In this document: in pieces, positions 51,025 to 60,263 of the stretch
How positions within the stretch are numbered: the first letter of the stretch is position 1
Layout of the letters: every line of letters starts with the position of its first letter
DNA from: Brevundimonas sp. UBA6550
GTDB lineage: Bacteria; Pseudomonadota; Alphaproteobacteria; Caulobacterales; Caulobacteraceae
Direction: 5' to 3'
DNA length: 64,000 nucleotides
NCBI RefSeq assembly: GCF_002434505.1
Contig: NZ_DJKE01000012.1
Location: forward strand, 384,558-448,557
Notes under the pieces: model-generated
Seen by the model: the letters and a program-made list of their open reading frames with translations, nothing else
Told to the model about the DNA's origin: nothing
Database searches by the model: none
Position numbers and translations under genes: made by a program

Positions 51025-51837
51025 ATGAACGCGCAACCCCATGACATCGCTGCAGTCGAAAGCCTGCTCGCCTTCTGGCGGGATGCGGGGGTGGACGCCT
51101 GCTATGGCGATGCGCCGGTCGACCACACCCATATCGCGCCGCCGCCGGCGGTGAAGGCGGTGCAGCGCGCGACCGCCTCGGTCGCCCCGGCCCTGGCCGG
51201 ACACGCCGCCGAGGACGCCGCATCCGAGGCCCGGCGTCTGGCCGCGGGCGCCGCGACCTTGCAGGATCTGGCCGCCGCCGTCGCCGCCTTCGAGGGCTGT
51301 CCGTTGCGCGGCATGGGCGCGACCCAGTCGGTGTTCGCACGCGGCAATCCCAACGCCCCCGTGCTGATCGTCGGGGAAGGCCCCGGCGCGGACGAGGACC
51401 GGATCGGCCAGCCTTTCGTGGGCAAGGCCGGTCGGCTGCTGGATCGAATGCTGGCGGCGGCGGGCCTGACCGACCGGGTTTTCATCACCAACACCGTCTT
51501 CTGGCGCCCGCCCGGCAACCGAACGCCCACGCCCCAGGAGCAGGCCGTCTGCGCCCCCTTCGTGGAGCGCGCCTTCGCCCTTTTGAAGCCGCGCGCGGTG
51601 CTGCTGCTGGGCGCCGCCTCGGCGCGCGGGGTGCTTCAGGCCGAGGAAGGGATCATGAAGCTGCGCGGCCGCTGGCAGGAATGGCGGCTGGCGGAAGGCG
51701 GCGTTTCCGCCCCCGTCATCCCGACGCTGCACCCCGCGTTCCTGTTGCGTCAGCCCCAAGCCAAACGCCAGGTCTGGGCCGATCTGCTTTCGCTGGCGGT
51801 TCGCCTTGAAACGGACTCGGTTGAAGAACAAGGCTAA
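51025..51837 (+). CDS. Uracil-DNA glycosylase, family 4-like, with incomplete Fe-S ligands
   Basis: This 270-residue protein removes uracil from DNA. Motif LIVGEGPGADEDRIGQPFVG (about 113-132), then AGRLLDRMLAAAGL, and PTLHPAFLLR (motif B) are those of family 4 UDGs. Of the four usual cluster cysteines only those in GCPL and AVCAPF remain; the usual first Cys is replaced, and the usual KCRPP is FWRPP. The N-terminal 90 residues are longer than in thermophilic enzymes. It is divergent from ETF-QO. Confidence 0.8.
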   Translation: MNAQPHDIAAVESLLAFWRDAGVDACYGDAPVDHTHIAPPPAVKAVQRATASVAPALAGHAAEDAASEARRLAAGAATLQDLAAAVAAFEGCPLRGMGATQSVFARGNPNAPVLIVGEGPGADEDRIGQPFVGKAGRLLDRMLAAAGLTDRVFITNTVFWRPPGNRTPTPQEQAVCAPFVERAFALLKPRAVLLLGAASARGVLQAEEGIMKLRGRWQEWRLAEGGVSAPVIPTLHPAFLLRQPQAKRQVWADLLSLAVRLETDSVEEQG

Positions 51838-51931
51838 CGGCGGCATTGTGACATGCTGACGACCATCGCCATACACGCGCCGCCTTTGTCCTGTTGACAG
51901 GCGGCCGTCGCCAACGAGGGGGCCGCCGCTT

Positions 51932-53623
51932 ATGCACCTGTTCCGCCGCGCGTTCCTCGCGCCGACGCTGGCTGTCGCCGTCTGCGCCGTATCGTGCGCG
52001 GCCTGGGCCGAGACGCCCTATGGCGGTTCAACGGCGGATTCGAGCGCCGGTTCCGGCCGCCCCGTGGCCCTGAGTTCCGCCGACCGGATTTCCTACACTA
52101 CCGCCTTCGACGCCCTGCGGCGCGGCGACATCGAGACGGCGCGAGCCTCCGCGCGCCAGGCCCAGGACCGGGTGCTGCTGGGCCAGGTCGAGTTCGAGAG
52201 CCTGTTCCACCCCGACCACGTCGCCACCTATGAAGAACTGACGGCCTGGTTGGAGACCTATTCCGACCTGCCCTGCGCCGACCGCGTCTATACGTTGGCG
52301 CTGCGTCGCCGCCCGGACGGCGCGCCCGAGCCGACGCGGCCCGGCGGCGTGATCGGCCGGACCTGGAACAGCCTGGTGACGGCGGTTTCCGGCGGCGGCG
52401 GGGTCGACGATCCGGCCAAGGCGGCGCGCGTCGCCTACAACAACGACGACCTGACCGGCGCCTCCGCGGTCGGGCGCCAGATCGGCGACTGGTGGACGGT
52501 CGGCCTGGCGGAATGGCGGCTGGGGCAGTTCCACGAAGCCTTCTCCGCCTTCGAACGGGTCGCCAACGACCCGACCGAAGACCCCTGGGTGCGCGCCGGC
52601 GCCGCCTATTGGACCGCGCGGGCGGCGTCGCAGTCCGGCCGCCAGGACCGGGTCAACGAATATCTGCATCTGGCCGGACAGTGGCCCGCCACCTTCTATG
52701 GCCAGATCGCCCTGCGTCAGTTGGGCGAGGAGCCGACCATCGAGAACATGGGGCCGCGCCCCTATGAGGCCGAGGCCCGCCTGCGCCGCGCCACCTATGT
52801 GCCCCAGAGCGCCGGCGTGGAGCCGACCGCGCTGGAGGCCTTCGTCCAGAGCGACACGCGCGCCAAGCGCACCGTCGCCTTCTACGAGGTCGGACGCCGC
52901 GCCGACGCCGAGACCGAGCTGCGATCCAACCTGCGCACCGCCGTCGGCGACGCCGCCAAGATGTGGACCGCCCTGGCCCGCGCCATCATGCCGGTGAACA
53001 CCGCCGCCGAGGCCAGCCGCATCGACGCGACCCGCTATCCCATGCCGGACCTGGCGCCCGAAGGCGGCTTCGTCATCGAAAAGGCCCTGGTCTACGCCCT
53101 GGCCCGCAAGGAGACCGATTTCAACGCCACGGCCCGCTCCAGCGTCGGCGCCTATGGCCTGATGCAGGTCATGCCGACGACGGCGGCGGAGCTGAGCGGG
53201 GATCGGGGCTTCGTCAGCGATCCGACCCGCCTTTTCAACCCGGCGGTGAACCTGCGGCTGGGCCAGGCCTATATCAACCGGATGCTGGCCCTGCCGGCCT
53301 TCCAGGGCGACCTGCTGCGGGCGGTGGCCTCCTACAACGCCGGACCGGGACCGATGCTGGCGGCTGTCAGGAAGCTGGGGCCGGACGCCGATCCCCTGCT
53401 GCTGATCGAGACCATCGACGTGCCCCAGGCCCGCGACTACGTCGAGAAGGTCGTAGCCAGCTACTGGATCTATCAGCGGATGTTCGGCGGCCCGTTGAAG
53501 ACGCTGGACGCCCTGGCCTCGGGCGCCCGGGCCGCGCCGATCGCCCTGGACTATGTCGCCCCGCCGCCTCAGGCCGAGCCCGTCCTGATCGCCCAGGCCA
53601 GCGCGGTCGGCGGCGAGCGATAG
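51932..53623 (+). CDS. Soluble lytic murein transglycosylase
   Basis: This 563-residue protein has a signal peptide (about 1-26, ending CAAWA), then a superhelical U/L-domain of repeats (about 50-370), then an SLT catalytic domain (about 380-530). The catalytic Glu is in ALARKETDFNATA, and SSVGAYGLMQVMPTTA and YNAGPGPM complete the fold. It cuts the glycan strand, leaving anhydroMurNAc. Confidence 0.9.
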   Translation: MHLFRRAFLAPTLAVAVCAVSCAAWAETPYGGSTADSSAGSGRPVALSSADRISYTTAFDALRRGDIETARASARQAQDRVLLGQVEFESLFHPDHVATYEELTAWLETYSDLPCADRVYTLALRRRPDGAPEPTRPGGVIGRTWNSLVTAVSGGGGVDDPAKAARVAYNNDDLTGASAVGRQIGDWWTVGLAEWRLGQFHEAFSAFERVANDPTEDPWVRAGAAYWTARAASQSGRQDRVNEYLHLAGQWPATFYGQIALRQLGEEPTIENMGPRPYEAEARLRRATYVPQSAGVEPTALEAFVQSDTRAKRTVAFYEVGRRADAETELRSNLRTAVGDAAKMWTALARAIMPVNTAAEASRIDATRYPMPDLAPEGGFVIEKALVYALARKETDFNATARSSVGAYGLMQVMPTTAAELSGDRGFVSDPTRLFNPAVNLRLGQAYINRMLALPAFQGDLLRAVASYNAGPGPMLAAVRKLGPDADPLLLIETIDVPQARDYVEKVVASYWIYQRMFGGPLKTLDALASGARAAPIALDYVAPPPQAEPVLIAQASAVGGER

Positions 53624-53627
53624 CCGC

Positions 53628-53768
53628 CTAGAAGATCGCCACCAGCAGGCTGGCCCAGAAGGCCGTCCCGATCAGCGCCGCCAGCCCGTAACCCACGACC
53701 GGATGCATGGCGCGCGGCGCGGCGCCTTTCGTATCAGGCTGGATGGTCGGCATGGCCGTGCGGGTCAT
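53628..53768 (-). CDS. Small single-span membrane protein
   Basis: The minus strand encodes 46 residues, MTRTAMPTIQPDTKGAAPRAM... with one helix (VVGYGLAALIGTAFWASLLVAIF) at the C terminus. It is convergent to the transglycosylase gene, with 4 bp between the stops. A short GC-biased frame with a clear hydrophobic helix suggests a real gene, but no family is recognised. The start may also be the second ATG (MPTIQ). Confidence 0.4.
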   Translation of the reverse strand: MTRTAMPTIQPDTKGAAPRAMHPVVGYGLAALIGTAFWASLLVAIF

Positions 53769-53871
53769 CTGACAGGTCCGGGTAAAGGAAGCGCCGCCCC
53801 TTCAGGTAACGACGTCGGCTTAACGCGGCGTCTGCCGAAATGGTTCTCGGGCGATTAGGATTTCGCCGCCT

Positions 53872-54510
53872 CTAGGCCTGGGCCTCCCACTCCTGGAAAT
53901 CAGGATGGTTCAGGAGGGCCGCCAGATAGGCGCCGCCCGTCCCGTCGTCGCCGTGGTCGGCCAGGTCGATCTGGAAATGCCGCAGTCGCGCCGCGACGGG
54001 CGTGAAGAAGGCGTCGGCGATGCTGCGCCCGCCGAACAGCCAGGGGCCGTCGCCGCCGAACCTTACCCGCATCCGGCCGAACACGGCCGACAGCCGCGCC
54101 AGGTCGCGATCCAGCGCCGGATCGGACGGCGTCTCGGCCCGCCCCTCGCCGGTCATCGGATGATCCGGCCCCATGCCGCAAACGTCGCGCAGCGCCGAAA
54201 AGCCGGAATGCATCTCAGCCGCGACGGATCGAGCCAGGGCGCGCGCCGCTGGATCGGCCGGCCACAACTCGGCCTGCGGATAGGTCTCCGCCGCCCATTC
54301 CGCGATGGCCAGGGTGTCCCAGATGACCTCGCCCCCCACCCGCAGCGCGGGCACGAAGCCGGATGGCGACAGGACCTCAAGCGCCGCCTTGTACGCGGGG
54401 GTGTCGTAACGGGCGTCGATCACGGCGAAGTCGGCGCCGGTCATCTTCAGAGTCAACCAGCCGCGCAACGACCAGGTCGAATAGGCGCGCGGCCCGATGA
54501 TCAACTCCAT
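53872..54510 (-). CDS. Glutathione S-transferase-family protein
   Basis: This 212-residue protein has a thioredoxin-like N-terminal domain (MELIIGPRAYSTWSLRGWLTLKM, with Ser as possible catalytic residue; GFVPALRVGGEVIWDTLAIAEW giving the cis-Pro and glutathione-binding part) and an all-helical C-terminal domain (IADAFFTPVAARLRHF). It is of the type found in many alphaproteobacteria and the substrate is unknown. It lies 10 bp behind the SMR exporter gene on the same strand, so the two are likely co-transcribed. Confidence 0.85.
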   Translation of the reverse strand: MELIIGPRAYSTWSLRGWLTLKMTGADFAVIDARYDTPAYKAALEVLSPSGFVPALRVGGEVIWDTLAIAEWAAETYPQAELWPADPAARALARSVAAEMHSGFSALRDVCGMGPDHPMTGEGRAETPSDPALDRDLARLSAVFGRMRVRFGGDGPWLFGGRSIADAFFTPVAARLRHFQIDLADHGDDGTGGAYLAALLNHPDFQEWEAQA

Positions 54511-54520
54511 GACGTCCCCT

Positions 54521-54841
54521 TCAATGGCTGGAGGCCAGCTTCAACACGACCAGGCCCGACACCACCAGGGTGACCCCGGCGATACGCAGCGGCGTCAGCG
54601 GCTCGCCCAGAATGACGGCTCCGACCGCAAAGGCGCCGACCGCTCCGATGCCGGTCCAGATCGCATAGGCCGTCCCCAGCGGCAGGGTCTTCATCGCCAA
54701 GGACAACAAACTGAATGACCCGATCATGAAGACCACCATGCCGACGGTCGGCCACAGCTTGGTATAGCCCTCGGAGGCCTTCATCAAAGAGGCCCATACA
54801 ATCTCGAGAATTCCAGCGGCGAGCAGATAAACCCAGGCCAT
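54521..54841 (-). CDS. sugE: SMR-family exporter, SugE/Gdx-like (guanidinium)
   Basis: This 106-residue protein with four membrane helices carries the conserved Glu in AAGILEIVWASLMK (residue 13), needed for proton-coupled exchange, and the Gdx signature GTAYAIWTGIGAVGAF. Gdx proteins export guanidinium. The leader holds a guanidine-II riboswitch, which supports this substrate over general multidrug export. CAGGGA lies upstream of ATG. Confidence 0.85.
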   Translation of the reverse strand: MAWVYLLAAGILEIVWASLMKASEGYTKLWPTVGMVVFMIGSFSLLSLAMKTLPLGTAYAIWTGIGAVGAFAVGAVILGEPLTPLRIAGVTLVVSGLVVLKLASSH

Positions 54842-54859
54842 GACGATAAATCCCTGACA

Positions 54860-54912
54860 TACGGCCGGGTCGTCCCGGCGTTGTGTCCCGAATGGGGGAG
54901 GTCGTCCTCACT
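54860..54912 (-). promoter_or_regulatory. Guanidine-II (mini-ykkC) riboswitch
   Basis: On the minus strand two hairpins with ACGA loops stand in series: GAGG-ACGA-CCTC (54909-54898) and GCCGGG-ACGA-CCCGGC (54879-54864), 18 nt apart and 22 nt before the sugE start codon. Two stems with ACGR tetraloops are the definition of this riboswitch class. The short distance to the ribosome-binding site suggests control of translation. Confidence 0.85.
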
Positions 54913-55009
54913 GAAAGCGCGGCTAATCTGGGACATCATGGCCCAAAGTCAACCTCGTCCTCGCCGCAAACCTTGACTCGCGCGTCCTTGAGACCGACAC
55001 GAACCGCCC

Positions 55010-56311
55010 ATGATCACGCGCTATTCCCGCCCCGTCGCCGCCGCCATCTGGTCCCAGGAAACCAAGTACAAGATCTGGTTCGAGATCGAGGCTCACGCCG
55101 CCACGAAAATGGCCGAGCTGGGCGTGATTCCGAAGGAATCGGCTGACGCCATCTGGGCCAAGGGCAAGGATGCGACCTTCGACGCCGACCGCATCGACGA
55201 GATCGAACGCACCACCAAGCACGACGTCATCGCCTTCCTGACGCACGTCGCGGAAATCGTCGGCGAGGAAGCCCGCTTCCTGCACCAGGGCATGACCTCC
55301 TCGGACGTGCTGGACACCTGTTTCGCGGTGCAGTTGGCCCGGTCTTCGGACCTGCTGATCGAGGGCGTGGACCGGGTTCTGGCGGCGCTGGAGACCCGCG
55401 CCAAGGAGCATAAATACACCCCGACCGTGGGCCGCTCGCACGGCATCCACGCCGAGCCTGTGACCTTCGGCCTGAAGTTGGCCGGCTATCACGCCGAGTT
55501 CCAGCGCGCCAAACGCCGCCTGATCACCGCCAAGGACGAGATCGCCACCTGCGCCATTTCCGGCGCCGTGGGCACCTTCGCCAATGTCGATCCGGCGGTG
55601 GAGCAATATGTCGCCGACCAGATGGGTCTGCAGGTCGAGCCGGTCTCGACCCAGGTGATCCCGCGCGACCGCCACGCCGCCTTCTTCGCCGCGCTTGGCG
55701 TCGTCGCGTCGTCGGTCGAACGCCTCGCCGTCGAAATCCGCCACCTGCAACGCACCGAAGTCCTCGAAGCCGAAGAATTCTTCGACAAGGGTCAGAAGGG
55801 TTCGTCGGCCATGCCGCACAAGCGCAACCCGATCCTGACCGAGAACCTGACCGGCCTTGCCCGTCTGGTTCGTTCGGCCGTCACGCCCGCGATGGAGAAC
55901 GTCGCCCTGTGGCACGAGCGCGACATCAGCCATTCGTCGGTCGAGCGCGGCATCGGGCCCGACGCCACCATCCACCTGGATTTCGCCCTGCACCGGCTTG
56001 CCAATGTGGTCGAGCGGCTGAACGTCTATCCTGAGAACATGCAGAAGAACATCGACCGCCTGGGCGGTCTGGTTCACTCGCAGCGTGTCATGCTGGCCCT
56101 GACCCAGGCGGGCATTTCGCGCGAAGACGCCTATGCCGCCGTTCAGGAAAACGCCATGAAGGTCTGGCGCGGCGAAGGCGCCTTCATCGACTTCCTGAAG
56201 GCCGACGACCGCGTCACCCTGCCCCACGACCAACTCGAAGCCCTGTTCGACTTGGGCTACCACACCAAGAACGTGGACGTGGTGTTCAAGCGGGTGTTCG
56301 GAGAGACGTGA
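55010..56311 (+). CDS. purB: Adenylosuccinate lyase
   Basis: This 433-residue fumarase/aspartase-superfamily enzyme acts twice in purine synthesis (SAICAR to AICAR, and adenylosuccinate to AMP). The signature is SSAMPHKRNPILTENLTG (about residues 263-280); TVGRSHGIHAEP and HQGMTSSDVLDTC carry the catalytic His and Ser-loop elements. The length is as in the family. The next gene starts in its stop codon (GTGA). Confidence 0.95.
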   Translation: MITRYSRPVAAAIWSQETKYKIWFEIEAHAATKMAELGVIPKESADAIWAKGKDATFDADRIDEIERTTKHDVIAFLTHVAEIVGEEARFLHQGMTSSDVLDTCFAVQLARSSDLLIEGVDRVLAALETRAKEHKYTPTVGRSHGIHAEPVTFGLKLAGYHAEFQRAKRRLITAKDEIATCAISGAVGTFANVDPAVEQYVADQMGLQVEPVSTQVIPRDRHAAFFAALGVVASSVERLAVEIRHLQRTEVLEAEEFFDKGQKGSSAMPHKRNPILTENLTGLARLVRSAVTPAMENVALWHERDISHSSVERGIGPDATIHLDFALHRLANVVERLNVYPENMQKNIDRLGGLVHSQRVMLALTQAGISREDAYAAVQENAMKVWRGEGAFIDFLKADDRVTLPHDQLEALFDLGYHTKNVDVVFKRVFGET

Positions 56312-56820
56312 GCGACAGCCGCCGCATCGGTTTCGCCCCCGTCGTCGATGCGGACACGCGCCTGCTGATCCTGGGCAGCCTGCCCGGGGATGCCTCTTTG
56401 AAGGCGGCGCAATATTACGCCCATTCGCGCAATGGCTTCTGGGCGCTGATCGGGGGCGTGCTGGACGAAGACCTGCCCGCCAAGCCCTACATGCAGCGTT
56501 TGGCGCGATTGAAAGGCCGCGGGGTGGGGCTTTGGGACGTGATCGCCTCGGCCGAGCGGTCGGGCAGTCTGGACGCGGCGATCCGGTCGCCGGAAGCGGC
56601 CGATCTGCGGGGTCTGGTCGAAAGCCTGCCCATGCTGCGCGCCGTGGCGTTCAACGGCGGCTTGGCGGCCAGGCTGGGTCGGCGAATCCTGAGCGACCTG
56701 GAGAGCGTCGCCCTGATCGATCTGCCGTCGTCCAGCCCCGCGCACGCCATATCCTTGTCGGCAAAGGCCGAAAGCTGGGCCATACTGGGGACGTTTCTCC
56801 CGGATAAGCCTCCCGCCTGA
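56308..56820 (+). CDS. DNA glycosylase of the UDG superfamily (hypoxanthine-DNA glycosylase-like)
   Basis: This 170-residue protein begins with [21 protein letters not shown]. Motifs [25 protein letters not shown] and LPSSSPAHA match the UDG family 6 (HDG) proteins, which remove deaminated adenine from DNA. GTG 56308 overlaps the purB stop and the stop overlaps purU (TGATG), so all three are coupled. The window holds a second UDG-superfamily gene at 51 kb. Confidence 0.8.
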   Translation: MSDSRRIGFAPVVDADTRLLILGSLPGDASLKAAQYYAHSRNGFWALIGGVLDEDLPAKPYMQRLARLKGRGVGLWDVIASAERSGSLDAAIRSPEAADLRGLVESLPMLRAVAFNGGLAARLGRRILSDLESVALIDLPSSSPAHAISLSAKAESWAILGTFLPDKPPA

Positions 56821-57662
56821 TGATTCTCACCCTCTCCTGCCCCGACCGTCACGGCATCGTCGCGGCCGTTTCCGCCTTCCTGCTGCAGCGGGACGCCAAT
56901 ATCTCCGACGCCCAGCAGTTCGGCGACGCCTCCAGCGCGACCTTCTTCATGCGTGTGGTGTTCGAACCGGCGCAGGGAGACGGCGAAGACGCCATCCGCA
57001 ACGCCTTCGCGCCCTTGGCCGAGCGGTTCTCGATGGATTGGACCTTGCGGGGCGCCGAACCGCGCAGGGTGATGATCCTGACGTCCAGGCTCGATCACTG
57101 TCTGGCGGATCTGCTGTACCGCTGGCGCATCGACGAACTGCCGATGCAGGTGACGGCCGTCGTGTCGAACCATCCGCGCGAACTGATCGGCCATGTCGAT
57201 CTGGGCGACCTGCCCTTCCATCACCTGCCGGTCGACGCCGCCGACAAGCCGGCGCAGGAGGCCGCGTTGCTTCGTTTGATCGAGGAGACGGGGACGGAGT
57301 TGGTCGTGCTGGCGCGCTATATGCAGATCCTGTCCGACGACCTCAGCCGGCGGCTGGAGGGGCGTTGCATCAACATCCACCATTCCTTCCTGCCGGGCTT
57401 CAAGGGCGCCCGCCCCTATCATCAGGCCCATGCGCGGGGCGTGAAGGTGATCGGCGCCACCGCCCATTATGTGACGCCCGACCTGGACGAAGGCCCCATC
57501 ATCGAACAGGACGTGGAGCGCATCAGCCACCGCGACACGCCCGAAGATCTGATCCGCAAAGGTCGCGACATCGAACGTCGAGTTCTGGCCCGCGCCGTCC
57601 GTCGTCATCTGGAAGACCGCGTTTTGCTGCACGGCGCAAAGACAGTGGTGTTCGAAGACTGA
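56820..57662 (+). CDS. purU: Formyltetrahydrofolate deformylase
   Basis: This 280-residue protein has an ACT domain (about 1-80, [21 protein letters not shown]) and then a formyltransferase domain with [11 protein letters not shown] (catalytic Asn and His) and [16 protein letters not shown] (catalytic Asp). It releases formate from 10-formyl-THF to balance one-carbon pools. It is translationally coupled to the upstream glycosylase gene. Confidence 0.95.
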   Translation: MILTLSCPDRHGIVAAVSAFLLQRDANISDAQQFGDASSATFFMRVVFEPAQGDGEDAIRNAFAPLAERFSMDWTLRGAEPRRVMILTSRLDHCLADLLYRWRIDELPMQVTAVVSNHPRELIGHVDLGDLPFHHLPVDAADKPAQEAALLRLIEETGTELVVLARYMQILSDDLSRRLEGRCINIHHSFLPGFKGARPYHQAHARGVKVIGATAHYVTPDLDEGPIIEQDVERISHRDTPEDLIRKGRDIERRVLARAVRRHLEDRVLLHGAKTVVFED

Positions 57663-57768
57663 ATGGTGAAGCTGCGATTTCTTGTCGCGCGACACGCATC
57701 CTTTCGGCCGCCCCGAACGTAACGTTCCCGTTACCGCCTCGTGAGCGGCAAATAGGGAACGAAACACC

Positions 57769-58401
57769 ATGACAAATCTTCGCAATCTTATGCTCGTCGC
57801 CGTATCCGGCGGCGCGCTGATGGCGCTGGGCGCCTGCAACAACAACGAACCGGCCAAGACCGCGCCAGCGGAATCGACCGCCATGGCCCCGGCCGAGGGC
57901 GCAGCCATGGCTCCCGCCGCCGATCCGATGGTCGGCGGCGCGGCGATGAGCCCGAACGAGACCATCGTCGCCAACGCCTCCAAGGCGTCGAACCTGACCA
58001 CCCTGGTCTCTGCCGTCAAAGCCGCCGGTCTGGTCGATACCCTGCAGGGCGCTGGTCCCTTCACGGTTTTCGCGCCTGACAACGCCGCCTTCGACAAGAT
58101 TCCCGAGGCGACGCGCACCAGCCTGATGCAGCCGGCGATGAAGGCCGATCTGACCAAGATTCTGACCTATCACGTCGTCGCCGGTCGTCTGACCGCCGCC
58201 GATCTCGCCGCCCAGGCCCAGGCCAATGGCGGGACCGCCACGCTGAAGACGGTTCAGGGCGAAGAACTGAAGGTTTCGGCCGGCCCGAACAACACCTGGG
58301 TCATCACCGACGCCAAGGGCGGCAAGTCCACCATCACCCAGGCGGACGTGGCGCAATCCAACGGCATGGTCCACGTCGTGGACACGGTTCTGATGCCGTA
58401 A
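57769..58401 (+). CDS. Fasciclin (FAS1) domain lipoprotein
   Basis: This 210-residue protein has a lipoprotein signal (about 1-22) with lipobox ALGAC. An Ala/Pro/Glu-rich linker (about 25-65) precedes one FAS1 domain with FTVFAPDNAAFDKIP, LTKILTYHVVAGRL and NGMVHVVDTVLMP. It is a smaller relative of the FAS1 protein at 45 kb. A palindrome GTAACG-TTCC-CGTTAC lies at 57719-57734, 35 bp before ATG. Confidence 0.9.
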   Translation: MTNLRNLMLVAVSGGALMALGACNNNEPAKTAPAESTAMAPAEGAAMAPAADPMVGGAAMSPNETIVANASKASNLTTLVSAVKAAGLVDTLQGAGPFTVFAPDNAAFDKIPEATRTSLMQPAMKADLTKILTYHVVAGRLTAADLAAQAQANGGTATLKTVQGEELKVSAGPNNTWVITDAKGGKSTITQADVAQSNGMVHVVDTVLMP

Positions 58402-58519
58402 AAATAATTGCGTTTCGGCGTCTCGGCGCTGAAACCAAATTCCCGCGTCCGTGTTCTTCAGGGGCGCGAGACGCACAGTACGCCGGGTGAGACATCCCCC
58501 AACGTCCCCGGCAAAAAAG

Positions 58520-58553
58520 AAAGGGCCGCACTTTCCCCCGGGTGCGGCCCTTT
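58520..58553. terminator. Terminator between convergent genes
   Basis: AAAGGGCCGCAC (58520-58531) pairs with GTGCGGCCCTTT (58542-58553). On the minus strand it is followed by TCTTTTTT, so it mainly ends the zeta gene; it can also stop the fasciclin transcript. Confidence 0.75.
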
Positions 58554-58585
58554 CGAATTCCGATATCGCCCCGAAGGTCGAAGGC

Positions 58586-58909
58586 TTACTCGCCGGCGCG
58601 AATCTGCTCGCGGGCGATGGAGGCCAGTTCGTCGATCTTGGAGCGAATCTCGCCTTCGGACACCGACAGGCCCGAGGCCTTGAAGTCGCCGGCGACCTTG
58701 CGGAACACGTCCTCGTCGCCCGGCTGCTCGAAATCGGCGCGCACGACGGCGGCGGCGTATTGATCGGCGCTTTCCGCCGACAGGCCCATCTTTTCGGCGG
58801 CCCACAGGCCCAGCATCCGGTTGCGCCGGGCGATGGCCTTGAACTCCTGCTCCTGATCGAGGGCGTACTTGGCCTCGAAGGCCTTTTCCCGATCGTCGAA
58901 GGTCGTCAT
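58586..58909 (-). CDS. DUF1476 protein, F1-ATPase inhibitor zeta-type
   Basis: This 107-residue protein starts [36 protein letters not shown] and the acidic helical C terminus match the DUF1476 family, which includes the zeta subunit that blocks ATP hydrolysis by the alphaproteobacterial F1-ATPase. It supports an alphaproteobacterial origin. ATG 58909 is chosen; the open frame to 58978 is not needed. Confidence 0.85.
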   Translation of the reverse strand: MTTFDDREKAFEAKYALDQEQEFKAIARRNRMLGLWAAEKMGLSAESADQYAAAVVRADFEQPGDEDVFRKVAGDFKASGLSVSEGEIRSKIDELASIAREQIRAGE

Positions 58910-59224
58910 TTCGCTCAGCATAGCTCCGTACGCCCCGCTAACGTCGGGGCAACGGCCGTCTATAGACCGCCCGGCCATGAACGCAACCTGACTTCAGTCG
59001 GGTGGGACCGACTGTCCCCATCCGTCGCATTCGTGACCAGGGGGTCCACAGGGCGCGCCCGCCATCCATATTTGTATCCAGGCCCGCCTTCCGCTAAGGA
59101 GACCGCGAACGAGATTGACTGCCCGAACGATTCCGAAACGCGCCGCCAGGACCGGGTATTGCCCTTCCATTCATGGCCGCGCGATTTTTGTTTCTGGAGG
59201 GCGCCCGTAGGCCGGGACCGGACG
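58910..59224. other. Divergent intergenic region zeta/purC
   Basis: These 315 bp separate the divergent zeta and purC genes and should hold both promoters. An in-frame extension of purC runs through it from 58451, but it has no fitting start or protein-like character. I see no convincing riboswitch, hairpin or small gene here. Confidence 0.4.
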
Positions 59225-59983
59225 ATGAACAGCAAACGCAAGAAAATCTACGAGGGCAAGGCCAAGATCCTCTACGAAGGACCCGAGCCCGGCACCCTGA
59301 TCCAGTATTTCAAGGACGACGCCACCGCCTTCAACGCGCAGAAGAAGGCCGTGCTGGAAGGCAAGGGCGTGGTCAACAACCAGATCAGCGAGTTCATCAT
59401 GTCGCGCCTGAACGGCATCGGCGTGACCAACCACTTCATCAAACGCCTGAACCTGCGCGAGCAGTTGATCCGAGAAGTCGAGATCATTCCGCTGGAAGTC
59501 GTGTGCCGCAACATCGTCGCCGGTTCGATGAGCCAGCGTCTGGGCATCGAGGAAGGCACGCCCCTGCCCCGCTCGATCATCGAATTCTACTACAAGAAGG
59601 ACGAGCTCAACGACCCGATGGTCACCGAAGAGCATATCACCGCCTTCAACTGGGCCTCGACCCAGGAACTGGACGACATGCTGGCCATGACGGTGCGGGT
59701 GAACGACTATCTGTCGGGCATGTTCGGCGCCGTCGGCATCACCCTGGTCGACTTCAAGATCGAGTTCGGCCGGGTTTGGGAAAACGACTTCAGCCGCGTG
59801 CTGCTGGCCGACGAGATCAGCCCCGACAGTTGCCGCCTGTGGGACGCCTCGACCGGCGAGAAGCTGGACAAGGACCGCTTCCGCCGCGACCTGGGCAATG
59901 TGATCGAAAGCTACACCGAGGTCGCGCGTCGCCTGGGCATCATGAAGGGCATGCCGACGGTGATCCAGGGAGGACTGCACTGA
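59225..59983 (+). CDS. purC: Phosphoribosylaminoimidazole-succinocarboxamide synthase
   Basis: This 252-residue SAICAR synthetase begins [16 protein letters not shown]. It carries [30 protein letters not shown] and [10 protein letters not shown] (ATP/aspartate binding). It condenses CAIR with aspartate. ATG 59225 fits the family start; the long upstream frame is spurious. The stop overlaps the purS start (TGATG). Confidence 0.95.
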   Translation: MNSKRKKIYEGKAKILYEGPEPGTLIQYFKDDATAFNAQKKAVLEGKGVVNNQISEFIMSRLNGIGVTNHFIKRLNLREQLIREVEIIPLEVVCRNIVAGSMSQRLGIEEGTPLPRSIIEFYYKKDELNDPMVTEEHITAFNWASTQELDDMLAMTVRVNDYLSGMFGAVGITLVDFKIEFGRVWENDFSRVLLADEISPDSCRLWDASTGEKLDKDRFRRDLGNVIESYTEVARRLGIMKGMPTVIQGGLH

Positions 59984-60219
59984 TGGCTAAGGTGAAAGTT
60001 CACGTCTTCCTCAAGCCCGGCGTCCTGGACGTTCAGGGCAAGGCCGTCGAAGGCGCCCTGCAGGGCCTGGGCTGGCCCGGCGTGTCGAACGCCCGCGTCG
60101 GCAAGCTGATCGAATTCGACCTGACGGGCGTCGAAGACCCGCAAGCCGAGGCCAAGAAGATGTGCGAGCAGTTGCTCGCCAATACGGTGATCGAAAGCTA
60201 CCGCATCGAGGCGGCCTGA
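59983..60219 (+). CDS. purS: Phosphoribosylformylglycinamidine synthase subunit PurS
   Basis: This 78-residue protein, beginning [21 protein letters not shown], has the PurS pattern (LGWPGVSNARVGKLIEFDL). It bridges PurQ and PurL in the three-part FGAM synthase. It is coupled to purC; purQ follows only at 62723, after four unrelated genes. Confidence 0.95.
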   Translation: MAKVKVHVFLKPGVLDVQGKAVEGALQGLGWPGVSNARVGKLIEFDLTGVEDPQAEAKKMCEQLLANTVIESYRIEAA

Positions 60220-60231
60220 CCCCGGCGGTTG

Positions 60232-60257
60232 AATGTAATGCAAAATCGCATTACATT
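60232..60257. promoter_or_regulatory. Perfect 10-6-10 palindromic operator of the toxin-antitoxin operon
   Basis: AATGTAATGC, AAAATC, GCATTACATT. It ends 6 bp before the antitoxin ATG, as expected for autorepression by an AbrB-fold antitoxin with its toxin. Confidence 0.7.
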
Positions 60258-60263
60258 GGCGAA

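Noticed and set aside
57719..57734. EcfG promoter before the fasciclin lipoprotein
   Set aside because: CGAAC and GTT are only 11 bases apart, too short for the consensus.
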